From Kitasatospora aureofaciens (GTDB lineage Bacteria > Actinomycetota > Actinomycetes > Streptomycetales > Streptomycetaceae): a stretch of DNA of 64,000 nt. The notes below the pieces were generated by a model that was given only the letters and a program-made list of their open reading frames with translations, was not told where the DNA came from and did not search any database. The stretch is taken from NCBI GenBank assembly GCA_000720845.1, contig JODU01000018.1, forward strand, positions 1 to 64,000, written 5' to 3'. The translations under genes were made by a program, and so were the position numbers. This document shows positions 8,861 to 16,986 of this stretch, in pieces. Within the stretch, counting starts at the first letter, position 1. Each line of letters begins with the position of its first letter.

Positions 8861-10240
8861 ATGTCCGCACCCACCGCTGTCGCCACCCCGCTGCCCGTCC
8901 TCGGCCGCGACGTCACCGTCCCGCTCGTCACCGGCGGCGAGGTCACCTACGCCGCGCTCGACTACGCGGCCAGCGCGCCCGCGCTCCAGCGGGTCTGGGA
9001 CGACGTGGCCGCCTACGCCCCGTACTACGGCAGCGTCCACCGGGGCGCCGGGTACCTCTCGCAGCTGTCGACCGACCTGTTCGAGAACGCCCGCAGGACC
9101 GTCGCCGAGTTCCTCGGCTGCCGGGACGAGGACCAGGTGGTCTTCACCCGGTCCACCACCGACTCCCTGAACCTGCTCGCCGCCGCGCTGCCCGCCGGCT
9201 GCCGGGTCTTCGTCTTCGAGACCGAGCACCACGCCTCGCTGCTGCCCTGGCGGGACGCCGACGTGACCTACCTGGACGCCCCGCGCACCCCCGCGCAGGC
9301 CGTCGCGACCCTGGAGCGGGCCCTCGCCGCCCGTGAGCCGTACGGGCCCGCCCTGGTCTGCGTCACCGGCGCCTCCAACGTCACCGGTGAGCTGTGGCCG
9401 GTGCGGGAACTGGCCGCCGCCGCCCACGCGCACGGCGCCCGGATCGTCCTGGACGCCGCCCAGCTCGCCCCCCACCACCCCGTCGACGTGCGCGGCCTCG
9501 ACGTGGACTGGGTCGCCTTCTCCGGGCACAAGCTGTACGCCCCCTTCGGGTCCGGCGTCCTCGCCGGCCGCGCCGACTGGCTGCGCGAGGCCGAGCCGTA
9601 CCTCGCGGGCGGCGGCGCCAGCCGCAGCGTCTCCCGGCGCGCGGACGGCGGTGTGGACGTGCAGTGGCACGACAGCGCCGCGCGGCACGAGGCCGGGTCG
9701 CCCAACGTCATCGGCGCCTACGCCATCGCCTCCGCCTGCAAGGCGCTCACCGAGGCCGGGTTCGACACACTGGTCGCCCGCGAGGAGTACCTGATCCGGA
9801 AGGTGCGGGAGGGCCTCGCCGGGGTGCCCGAGGTGCGGGTGCTGTCCCTCTTCGGCGACGACGCGCCGCGCGTCGGCGTCCTCTCCTTCGTCGTCGAGGG
9901 CTGGAACAGCTCGCACTTCGCCGCCGCGCTCTCCGCCGAGTACGGCATCGGCGTGCGCGACGGCCTGTTCTGCGCCCACCCGCTGGTGCGCACCCTGCTC
10001 GGCAGCGACCCGCAGACGCAGGGCGAGTGCGGGGCGCCCGAGGCGGCGCCCGGCGAGAAGTCCCTCAACGCCATCCGCGTCAGCTTCGGCGCGGGCACCC
10101 CGGACGAGCACGTCGAGCGGTTCGTGGGCGCCGTCAGGGAGCTGGTGAGCGACGGCGCCCGCTGGAACTACCGCACCGAGGACGGGCGCTGCGTGCCCGA
10201 CCCCACCTCCGCCACCCCCGCCGCCGGTACCGGCGCCTGA
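8861..10240 (+). CDS. Class V aminotransferase, cysteine-desulfurase-like, under SAM-IV control
   Basis: A 459-residue pyridoxal-phosphate enzyme of the NifS/CsdA fold. The PLP lysine is Lys224 in SGHKLYAPFGSG; the upstream Asp and His positions (LDAAQLAPHHPVDV) are also conserved. Cys371 in LFCAHPLV sits where the persulfide-forming cysteine of group II cysteine desulfurases lies, so the chemistry of sulfur removal from cysteine or a related substrate is possible. It is longer than SufS (about 410) because of a C-terminal extension. It is not next to iron-sulfur assembly genes. A SAM-IV riboswitch in its leader ties it to sulfur or methionine status. It ends 73 bases inside the convergent glycerate kinase gene. 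Exact substrate unknown. Confidence 0.88.
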   Translation: MSAPTAVATPLPVLGRDVTVPLVTGGEVTYAALDYAASAPALQRVWDDVAAYAPYYGSVHRGAGYLSQLSTDLFENARRTVAEFLGCRDEDQVVFTRSTTDSLNLLAAALPAGCRVFVFETEHHASLLPWRDADVTYLDAPRTPAQAVATLERALAAREPYGPALVCVTGASNVTGELWPVRELAAAAHAHGARIVLDAAQLAPHHPVDVRGLDVDWVAFSGHKLYAPFGSGVLAGRADWLREAEPYLAGGGASRSVSRRADGGVDVQWHDSAARHEAGSPNVIGAYAIASACKALTEAGFDTLVAREEYLIRKVREGLAGVPEVRVLSLFGDDAPRVGVLSFVVEGWNSSHFAAALSAEYGIGVRDGLFCAHPLVRTLLGSDPQTQGECGAPEAAPGEKSLNAIRVSFGAGTPDEHVERFVGAVRELVSDGARWNYRTEDGRCVPDPTSATPAAGTGA

Positions 10241-11415
10241 GCCGCCCGGCCCGGCAGCCGCGACCCCAGCACGACCATCCGCAGCGCCCGCTCCGTGGCG
10301 TCCGTGAGGAGCTCGGAGGCGCGCAGCAGCGCGTCCGCCAGGGCCATCGGCGCCGGCATGATCCCGTGGCAGGCGTCCACCCCCGGCACCTCGTGCGCGC
10401 CCTCGCCGAGCGTGCCGGCCAGGGCGAGTACGGGCCGCCCGGAGAGCTTGGCGCGGCGGGCCACCTCGGCCGGGACCTTGCCGCGCGGCGTCTGGTGGTC
10501 CAGGGCGCCCTCGGCGGTGAGCACCAGGTCGGCGCGGGCCAGGCGGGCGTCCAGGTCGAGATGGTCGAGGAGCACGTCGAAGCGGGGCAGCAGCCGGGCG
10601 CCGACGGCGGCGAGACCCGCGCCGAGACCGCCGGAGGCGCCGGTACCCGGACCCGTACGCAGGTCGGTGCCGACGGCACCGAGGTCGCGGGTGAGGACGC
10701 GCGCCCAGTTCTCCAGCCCGGCCGACAACTCCTCGACCTGCGCGGGCGTCGCCCCCTTCTGCGGTCCGAACACCCGGGCCACGCCCCGCTGTCCGCACAG
10801 CACGTTGTACGGGTTGCAGGCGACGAGCAGCTCGGTGTCCTCCAGTCGGGCGTCCAGACCGGACGGGTCGATGCGGACGAGTCGGTTCAGCTCCCTTCCG
10901 CCGGGCGCGAGTTCGAAGCCGTCCGCGTCCAGCAGCCGGGCCCCGAGCGCCTGGAGCGCGCCCGCGCCCCCGTCGGACGTGCCCGAGTCGCCGCAGCCGA
11001 CCAGGACGCGCCGCACCCCGGTGTCGAGCGCGGCGCGGATCAGCTCGCCGACGCCGTACGTGGTGGTGACACCGGGGTCGCGCAGGGCGCGGGGCACCAG
11101 GGACAGGCCCGCCACGGCCGCCATCTCCACCACCGCAGTGTCCCGGGCGCCGAGCAGCGCGAAGTGGGTGCCGACCCGGTCGCCCACCGGACCGGTGGCG
11201 GCCAGCGCGACCAGCCGCCCGCCGGTCGCCGACGCCAGCGCGACGGCGGTGCCCTCGCCGCCGTCGACCAGGGGGATCCGGTCGATCTCGGCGTACGGCA
11301 GCACCCGGCGGACGCCCGCCGCGATGGCGTCGGCGGCGGCCTGGGCGGACAGGGACTCCTTGAAGCCGCTGGGTGCCACGACGACGCGGTTCAGCACAGG
11401 GGACGGAGAGGACAT
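10168..11415 (-). CDS. Glycerate kinase (GlxK family)
   Basis: A 415-residue enzyme; the ATG at 11415 gives MSSPSPVLNRVVVAPSG. The family motifs APSGFKESLSA, IPLVDGGEGTA, GVGELIRAALDTG and CGDSGTSDGGAG are present. It phosphorylates D-glycerate with ATP to 2- or 3-phosphoglycerate, feeding lower glycolysis. Members are usually about 380 residues; the extra is a low-complexity tail that overlaps the convergent aminotransferase gene. The start is 11 bases after the permease gene, so both are on one transcript, which suggests the permease supplies the substrate. Confidence 0.9.
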   Translation of the reverse strand: MSSPSPVLNRVVVAPSGFKESLSAQAAADAIAAGVRRVLPYAEIDRIPLVDGGEGTAVALASATGGRLVALAATGPVGDRVGTHFALLGARDTAVVEMAAVAGLSLVPRALRDPGVTTTYGVGELIRAALDTGVRRVLVGCGDSGTSDGGAGALQALGARLLDADGFELAPGGRELNRLVRIDPSGLDARLEDTELLVACNPYNVLCGQRGVARVFGPQKGATPAQVEELSAGLENWARVLTRDLGAVGTDLRTGPGTGASGGLGAGLAAVGARLLPRFDVLLDHLDLDARLARADLVLTAEGALDHQTPRGKVPAEVARRAKLSGRPVLALAGTLGEGAHEVPGVDACHGIMPAPMALADALLRASELLTDATERALRMVVLGSRLPGRAAQAPVPAAGVAEVGSGTQRPSSVR

Positions 11416-11426
11416 GGAGGGCTCCT

Positions 11427-12887
11427 TCAGCGGGTCACGGGCACGCCGAGCAGCGGCCAGACCGCGGCGGCGAAGAACAGCACGAGCAGGGCGGTCAGCG
11501 GCGCCAGGACGGCGGACAGCCGCAGCAGGTCGCGCGGGGTGTAGGTGGGGACGCCGGGGACGTCGGAGAAGAGCGTGACCGGCTTGGCGGAGGCCGGGAG
11601 GGTGTGACAGAACCCGGCTGCCGCCGTCGACGCCAGCGCGGCGGCGACCGGGTTGACCCCCGCGCCCACAGCCGCCGAGATCACCAGCGGGACCAGGACG
11701 GAGGAGCGGGCGGAACGGGACTGGAGGACCAGATGGGCCGCCGTGCTCACGGCGACCACCACGCCGAGGAAGACGCCCGGGGCGACGTCCGCGGGCAGGC
11801 CCGACACCAGCCACTTCGCCGCCCCGGAGTCGGCCAGCGCGACGCCCATCGCCATCGTCGCCGCCATGAACAGCAGCAGCGACCACGGGACGGTCTTCAG
11901 CGCGTCCTTCAGCCGTACGGTGCCCAGCGCGGGGGAGGAGGCGACCACCGCGCCGATCAGCGCCACGACGGCGGGGGACACCTGGTGCAGGGGCTCGCTG
12001 CACCACAGGGCGACCACCGTGGCCAGCAGCAGCGCGCAGCGCTTCTCCGCCTGCGTCCACGGACCGGTGACGGGGCTCTCGCTGTGCCGCTGTATCTCCT
12101 CCGCGGTGATGCGGACCGGGCCCGCGCGGTCCGTGCGCCGTGTGGTGGTCAGCAGGACCGTCTCGGCGGCGAGGTGGGAGGAGGCGACCGCCAGTGGCAG
12201 GCCGAGCAGCAGCCACTGGGTGAAGCCGATCCGGTCCCCGGTCGCCTCCCACAGGACCGACACCGTGATCAGATGCGCACCCGCACCGATCAGGGTCGCC
12301 ACCGCGGACAGAAGGATCACGGTCGGGAACAGCAGCGCCAGCATCACGACCAGTCGCTTCCGGTCGGCGAGTGCCTTGGCGAGGGCGAGGAACACCGGCA
12401 GCGCGAGCGCCGCCCGGCCCGAGGTGGCCGGCACCGCGAAGGCGGTGACGACCAGCGCGGCCGTCGTCAGGTGCACCAACTGCCGTACGGTGCGCGCCCC
12501 GCCCACCAGGAAGGCCGCCGCCCGCCCCGCGAGCCCCGTCCGGGCGACCGCGGCCGCCAGCACGAAGGCGCAGATCAGCAGCCACACGGTGGCGTCGCCG
12601 AGGGTGCCGAAGAGGGTGTCGCTGCTGATGACGCCGGTCGCGGTCAGCGCCAGTCCGGCGCCCAGCGCGATGTACGTGTCGTCGACCGGCGTACCGATCC
12701 AGGCGCAGGTGGCCAGCGCGAACACGGCGAGGGTGAGGCGCGCGTCGCCGCCCAGGGCGGGGAAGTTGGCGGGGACCGCCAGCAGCGCGCACAGGGACAG
12801 CGCCGCGCACAGGGCCGCCGCGAGGCGGAGGTTCAGCGTCACGCCCTCGAGCGTCCACGGGGGCGGTGAGCCCTCAATGAGGGTCAC
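11427..12887 (-). CDS. SLC13/DASS-type anion permease
   Basis: A 486-residue polytopic membrane protein with 11-12 hydrophobic segments in the two-repeat pattern of the divalent anion:sodium symporter and ArsB/NhaD superfamily (GDATVWLLICAFVLAAAVARTGL; later FMAATMAMGVALADSGAAKWL). The charge-poor start is a GTG at 12887 with no good ribosome site; a GTG at codon 16 is an alternative. Substrates of this family are dicarboxylates and other organic acids. Its placement before a glycerate kinase and after a two-component system suggests uptake of glycerate or a related C3-C4 acid, which is inference. Confidence 0.82.
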   Translation of the reverse strand: MTLIEGSPPPWTLEGVTLNLRLAAALCAALSLCALLAVPANFPALGGDARLTLAVFALATCAWIGTPVDDTYIALGAGLALTATGVISSDTLFGTLGDATVWLLICAFVLAAAVARTGLAGRAAAFLVGGARTVRQLVHLTTAALVVTAFAVPATSGRAALALPVFLALAKALADRKRLVVMLALLFPTVILLSAVATLIGAGAHLITVSVLWEATGDRIGFTQWLLLGLPLAVASSHLAAETVLLTTTRRTDRAGPVRITAEEIQRHSESPVTGPWTQAEKRCALLLATVVALWCSEPLHQVSPAVVALIGAVVASSPALGTVRLKDALKTVPWSLLLFMAATMAMGVALADSGAAKWLVSGLPADVAPGVFLGVVVAVSTAAHLVLQSRSARSSVLVPLVISAAVGAGVNPVAAALASTAAAGFCHTLPASAKPVTLFSDVPGVPTYTPRDLLRLSAVLAPLTALLVLFFAAAVWPLLGVPVTR

Positions 12888-12925
12888 ATGAAGGAAACTT
12901 CACCGGGCCGCGCGGAAGGCGGGCC

Positions 12926-13591
12926 TCACCAGGTCGGCAGCCGGTACCCCATCCCGCGCACGGTCTCCACCTGCTGGGCGCCGAGCTTCTTGCGCAGGGC
13001 CCGCACGTACACGTCCACGATGTTGGAACCCGGGTCGAAGTCGTAGCCCCACACGTGCGACAGGATCTGCTCGCGGGACAGCACCTGCCCCGGATGGCGC
13101 AGGAACAGCTCAAGGAGCACGAACTCACGGGCCGTCAGGTCCACCGTGCGGCCCTGGGCGCGGGCCCGGCGGGTGCGCAGGTCGAGGCTGAGCGACCCCG
13201 ACCTCAGCACCGTCACCTCCGGTGCCCTGGCCGCCGTACGCAGGCGCAGCCGCACCCGGGCGAGCAGTTCCTCGAAGCGGAACGGCTTGGTCATCCAGTC
13301 GTCGGCGCCGCCCTCCAGGCCGGCCACCGTGTCCCGTACCGAGTCCCGGGCGGTGAGCACGATCACCGGGGTCGTCACCCGGGCCTCACGCAGCTCGCGC
13401 AGCACCGTGAAGCCGTCCCGGCCGGGCAGCCCGATGTCCAGGACGATCAGGTCGAAGCCGCCGGTGAGGGCGTACTCGTAGGCGGCGTCGCCGTCGGCGA
13501 CCGCGGTGGTGGTGAAGCCGTTGGCGCGCAGGCCCTTCTCGACGAAGGAGGCGATGCGCTCCTCGTCCTCGACGATGAGGATGCGGTTCAT
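12926..13591 (-). CDS. OmpR-family response regulator
   Basis: A 221-residue protein with a receiver domain (about 1-115; phosphoacceptor Asp52 in FDLIVLDIGLPG, conserved Lys in MTKPF) and a winged-helix DNA-binding domain (about 130-221; LTAREFVLLELFLRHPGQVLSRE and VDVYVRALRKK). The ATG at 13591 starts MNRILIVEDEE. It lies 38 bases after the sensor-kinase gene and 38 bases before the permease gene, so it likely shares their transcript and is a candidate regulator of it. Confidence 0.95.
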   Translation of the reverse strand: MNRILIVEDEERIASFVEKGLRANGFTTTAVADGDAAYEYALTGGFDLIVLDIGLPGRDGFTVLRELREARVTTPVIVLTARDSVRDTVAGLEGGADDWMTKPFRFEELLARVRLRLRTAARAPEVTVLRSGSLSLDLRTRRARAQGRTVDLTAREFVLLELFLRHPGQVLSREQILSHVWGYDFDPGSNIVDVYVRALRKKLGAQQVETVRGMGYRLPTW

Positions 13592-13629
13592 GGGAGCCTC
13601 TTCAGCGGGTTTCGGTCCGGCTTTCGGTT

Positions 13630-15099
13630 TCAGTCCAGGGTGAGTACGAAGGTGGCGCCGCCGCCCTCGGTGGTGCGCAGGTCGACCCGGCCGCCGTGGC
13701 CCTCGGCGATCGCCCGGACGATCGACAGCCCGAGCCCGGCGCCCGAGCCGCGCATCCCGCGCCGGGCCGTGCCGCGCCGGAACCGCTCGAAGATCACCTC
13801 GGCGTCCTGCGGCTGGACGCCGGGACCGGAGTCGGCGACGTACAGCTCGATGCGCGGACCGTCGGCGCGGGAGCCTATGCTGACCCGCTGGCCGGCCGTG
13901 GTGTGCTGCACGGCGTTCTGCGCGAGCTGCACCATGGCCTGGGTGATCCGCTGCGGGTCGAGGTGGGCCTCGCGGTCGGCGACCGAGTCCAGCACCCACT
14001 CCCGGTCGCCGAGGGTGCGGGCCTTGACGTAGACGTCGGCGGTGAGTTCGGCCAGCTGCACCGGCTCCGGGGTGACGAAGTCGGGGCGTTCGGCCTTGGC
14101 GAGCAGCAGCAGGTCCTCCACGATGCGGCTCATCCGGTCCAGTTCGTCGGTGACCAGCCGGACGGTCTCCTCGCGCTCCGCCGGATCGTCGCCCATCAGC
14201 TCCAGGTGGCCGCGCACGATGGTGATCGGGGTGCGCAGCTCGTGGCCCGCGTCGTCGACGAACCGGCGCTGGGTGGCGAAGGCGCGCTCCAGGCGGTCCA
14301 GCATGGCGTTGAACGTCTCGGCGAGGGCCGCCACGTCGTCGTGGCCGTGCACCGGGATGCGCCGGGTCAGGTCCTGCTCGGTGAGCTGGGCGGCGGTCGT
14401 GCGCACCAGCCGCACCGGCTTCAGGATGCGTCCCGCGACCACCCAGGCGATGCCGGTCGTCATCAGCAGGGCGACGCCGGAGATGGCGAGCAGGACGCGG
14501 AACACCTCATCCGCGCGCGCCTGTTCGCGTCCCGGGTGGAAGGCGACCACGAAGGCGGCCGCCGGTTCGCCGCCGTAGCGGGCCACGGTGACCTTGGCCC
14601 AGCGGATCTCGCCCTCGGGCCGGTGCAGGGTGCCGGTGGAGTCGGGGGAGGCGTGGATGCGGCGCCGGGCGTCGGCGTCCTCGTGGAGCGGGCGGCCGAC
14701 CGGGATCTCGCGCTGCTGGATGATCTGCGTGGGTCTGCTGCCCACCTCGCCCACCAGCCCGACCAGTTCCTCGTCCAGGTCGGCGTACTGCCGCTCCAGG
14801 AAGACCCGCAGCAGCCGGCCCGGGTCGGTGAACGGGCGGCCCGTCTCCGGGTCGAAGCCCTGCTCCTCGAAGTTGGCGAACTCGCCTGCCTCCTGCGCGA
14901 GCAGGCCGTTGATCCGCTGGTCGGTGTCGCGCAGCAGGATCGAGCGGGTGGTCGCCGCCACCGAGGCCAGCGCGACCGCCATCACGAGCAGCAGCCACAG
15001 CAGGATGCGGACCCGGGCCGAGACCCGGCGGCGCTCGCGCTCACCCTTCGCCGGGTCCGTCGTCGGCGTCCTGGCCCCGGTCGTCGTCATCGTCGTCAT
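13630..15099 (-). CDS. Membrane sensor histidine kinase
   Basis: A 489-residue sensor. A first transmembrane helix lies at about residues 29-49, an extracytoplasmic domain of about 140 residues follows, then a second helix (about 195-217), HAMP (about 218-270), HisKA with the phosphoacceptor in FVDDAGHELRTPIT, and a HATPase domain with N-box AQNAVQHT and G-boxes DSGPGVQP and GSGAGLGLSI. Start can be either of two ATGs (15099 or 15090). It pairs with the downstream OmpR-type regulator. Its 5' end overlaps the 3' end of a small exported-protein gene by 59 bases. Confidence 0.93.
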   Translation of the reverse strand: MTTMTTTGARTPTTDPAKGERERRRVSARVRILLWLLLVMAVALASVAATTRSILLRDTDQRINGLLAQEAGEFANFEEQGFDPETGRPFTDPGRLLRVFLERQYADLDEELVGLVGEVGSRPTQIIQQREIPVGRPLHEDADARRRIHASPDSTGTLHRPEGEIRWAKVTVARYGGEPAAAFVVAFHPGREQARADEVFRVLLAISGVALLMTTGIAWVVAGRILKPVRLVRTTAAQLTEQDLTRRIPVHGHDDVAALAETFNAMLDRLERAFATQRRFVDDAGHELRTPITIVRGHLELMGDDPAEREETVRLVTDELDRMSRIVEDLLLLAKAERPDFVTPEPVQLAELTADVYVKARTLGDREWVLDSVADREAHLDPQRITQAMVQLAQNAVQHTTAGQRVSIGSRADGPRIELYVADSGPGVQPQDAEVIFERFRRGTARRGMRGSGAGLGLSIVRAIAEGHGGRVDLRTTEGGGATFVLTLD

Positions 15100-15325
15100 C
15101 CGGGGGGCCGTCGGTGACCGGCGGCCGCGTCACCACCTGGTCGCTGGGTGTCGGCTCGGGCGAGGAGGAGGCCGGCTCCGGGCTGGGGGAGCCGCTCTCC
15201 AGCTCCACCTTGGCCGGGACCTTGGGCTCCTGCGGGCTGTCGGTCAGGGCGAAACTGGTCGCGGCGATGCCGAGGGGGATCAGGACGACGGCCGCGAGGG
15301 CCGCCATGCGGCGGGAGAAGACCAT
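15041..15325 (-). CDS. Small exported acidic protein, overlapping the sensor kinase gene
   Basis: A predicted 94-residue protein: N-terminal hydrophobic segment (MVFSRRMAALAAVVLIPLG) acting as signal or anchor, then a Pro/Ser/Glu-rich stretch with PSPEPASSSPEPTPS, and a seven-Asp run near the C-terminus. No catalytic motif. The start at 15325 is chosen because the hydrophobic stretch begins there; upstream in-frame sequence looks non-coding. The 59-base overlap with the kinase gene suggests coupled translation, and a role near the kinase sensor outside the membrane is possible. An alternative is a simple wall-spanning or calcium-binding peptide. Confidence 0.65.
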   Translation of the reverse strand: MVFSRRMAALAAVVLIPLGIAATSFALTDSPQEPKVPAKVELESGSPSPEPASSSPEPTPSDQVVTRPPVTDGPPDDDDDDDRGQDADDGPGEG

Positions 15326-15420
15326 GTCCGGGATTCTGGGCGAGGATTCCGGCGGGCCGGATGAGTACCGGATGAAGAACTCTTCATCCGGTTCCTCGGA
15401 CCGTCCGTCGCCTGCGGCCG

Positions 15421-15463
15421 CGCCGTGGCTGGTCGCGCAGTTCCCCGCGCCCCTTTGGGGCGC
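15421..15463 (-). repeat. Dispersed post-gene repeat, copy 2 (with perfect hairpin)
   Basis: Read on the minus strand it begins with GCGCCCC-AAA-GGGGCGC (15463 to 15447), a perfect 7-bp hairpin, then CGGGGAACTGCGCGACCAGCC. The hairpin starts 16 bases beyond the stop of the Lrp-domain gene at 15480. It may act as its terminator. Confidence 0.8.
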
Positions 15464-15479
15464 TTCCTGCTCGGGGCGA

Positions 15480-15761
15480 TCAGTTGTCCAGGCCGATGGC
15501 GAAGGCCGCCTCCAGGTCGTGCTGGGAGTAGGTGCGGAAGGCCACGTGGGTGTCGGTGCCCTCCACACCCGGGATCTTGCTGATCCGGCCCGGGATGACC
15601 TCGGCCAGGTCCTCGTGCCGGCTCACCCGCACCATGGCGATCAGGTCGTAGGTGCCGGTGACGGAGAAGACCTCGCTGACGCTCTCCAGCGCGGCGATCT
15701 GCTCCGCGATCTCGGGAATGCGGTCCACGCTGGTCTTGATGAGCACGATCGCGCTGATCAC
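15480..15761 (-). CDS. Stand-alone Lrp/AsnC effector (RAM) domain protein
   Basis: A 93-residue protein made only of the Lrp/AsnC C-terminal ligand-binding domain: ISAIVLIKTSVDRIPEIAEQIAALESVSEVFSVTG and YDLIAMVRV are typical, and no helix-turn-helix precedes them. Such stand-alone RAM proteins form rings that bind amino acids, and may modify partner regulators. The GTG start overlaps the rhomboid gene stop (GTGA), so the two are coupled. Ligand not predictable. Confidence 0.9.
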   Translation of the reverse strand: MISAIVLIKTSVDRIPEIAEQIAALESVSEVFSVTGTYDLIAMVRVSRHEDLAEVIPGRISKIPGVEGTDTHVAFRTYSQHDLEAAFAIGLDN

Positions 15762-16528
15762 GGCTGGTTCTCTCCCTCGGGCGCCGCCACTGGAACGCCA
15801 TCAACTCTAGTCGTACGTCCGAACCGCACCCAGGCGAAGGCGAAGCCCAGCCCGAAACCCACCAGGTGCGCGAGGTACGCCACCCCCGGCCCGTCCCCGG
15901 CCCGCCCCGCCGCCATCCACTGAAGGGCCGCCCAGAACGGCAGGACGACCCAGGCCGGGAAGCGCAGCGGCAGGAAGAAGAGGAAGGGCAGGAGGCTGGT
16001 CACGCGGGCCCGCGGGAAGAGGAACAGGAACGCGCCGAGGATCGCGGAGATCGCCCCCGAGGCGCCGACCAGGGACTCCTGGGAGTGGGCGTTGGCGCCC
16101 GCGTAGCCCAGCAGGGCCAGGTAGCCGCAGCCGAGGTAGAACAGGGCGAACTGGAGCCGGCCCATCCGTTCCTCGGTCATCGCGCCGAAGACGTAGAGGA
16201 AGAGCATGTTGCCCAGCAGGTGCACCCAGCTGCCGTGGACGAACAGCGCCGTGGCCGGGGTGAGCGCCGACCCGGGGGAGTCCTCGAACAGCTCTGCGGG
16301 GATCACGCCCCAGCGCCGGAAGTAGGCGCGCTGCGCCGCCAGCAGCTCCTCCCCGCTGCCGTACGCAGGGTTGAGGCCCGCCGCCGGGCTGATCAGGAAC
16401 AGCAGACAGCACAGCGTGATCAGCGTGTACGTCACCGGCGCCGCCCGGCGCCGCGACGAGCGGGCGCCGACGGACGTTCCGACCGCGCTGACCGTTGCGC
16501 GGACCGCCTTGCTCCAGTTGCGGATCAT
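15758..16528 (-). CDS. Rhomboid-family intramembrane serine protease
   Basis: A 256-residue membrane protein (258 if the GTG at 16534 is used; the ATG at 16528 is preferred because neither has a good ribosome site). Six hydrophobic segments are visible. Active-site elements are VHGSWVHLLGNMLFLYVFG (loop-1/helix-2 His and Asn), GASGAISA (catalytic Ser) and the last-helix His in YLAHLVGFGLG. It cleaves membrane protein helices; the substrate is unknown. Translationally coupled to the Lrp-domain protein. Confidence 0.92.
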   Translation of the reverse strand: MIRNWSKAVRATVSAVGTSVGARSSRRRAAPVTYTLITLCCLLFLISPAAGLNPAYGSGEELLAAQRAYFRRWGVIPAELFEDSPGSALTPATALFVHGSWVHLLGNMLFLYVFGAMTEERMGRLQFALFYLGCGYLALLGYAGANAHSQESLVGASGAISAILGAFLFLFPRARVTSLLPFLFFLPLRFPAWVVLPFWAALQWMAAGRAGDGPGVAYLAHLVGFGLGFAFAWVRFGRTTRVDGVPVAAPEGENQP

Positions 16529-16684
16529 GGACACAGAGCATGACGTAACGGGCGCGAGGGCTCATAGCGCCTCGCCGCCGCGGACACGCGGGCGTCGGGT
16601 ACCCGCCAGGCCGTAGGGTTACGTGCCACACGCACCGGGGGAGTCCGGCGCGTCACCGACACTGGAAGAGAGTGAACAGCCACG

Positions 16685-16924
16685 ATGACGGTTCCCCTGC
16701 CGACCGACACGACGCGGTGGCGCTGCACCCTCTGCGGCAACCTGACCCGTTTCGACGTGACCCGGGCCTCGAAGGTCGTCGAGTACGTGCACCTCGACCT
16801 GGCCGGTGAGCCGACGGTGGAGGAGCGCGAGGTGCTCAGTGAGACCATCGAGTCGGTGCGGTGCCGCTGGTGCAACGCCGTGGACCAGGTGGAACTCGTG
16901 GACAGGCCGGGTGCCGCCTCCTGA
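16685..16924 (+). CDS. Small zinc-ribbon protein of unknown function
   Basis: A 79-residue protein with two Cys pairs, CTLC near residue 14 and CRWC near residue 59, as in a zinc ribbon; the middle (VVEYVHLDLAGEPTVEEREVLSETIE) is predicted strand and helix. The ATG follows GAGAGTGAACAGCC. TAGGGT at 16614-16619 is a likely -10 box of its promoter. Conserved beside the NYN-domain gene in Streptomyces as I recall, suggesting a nucleic-acid role, but no function is known to me. Confidence 0.8.
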   Translation: MTVPLPTDTTRWRCTLCGNLTRFDVTRASKVVEYVHLDLAGEPTVEEREVLSETIESVRCRWCNAVDQVELVDRPGAAS

Positions 16925-16986
16925 GCGGAGCGGCCCCGCACAAGGCGATTCCGGCCCGGGATCGCCCTGAGACATTGGGGTGACGG

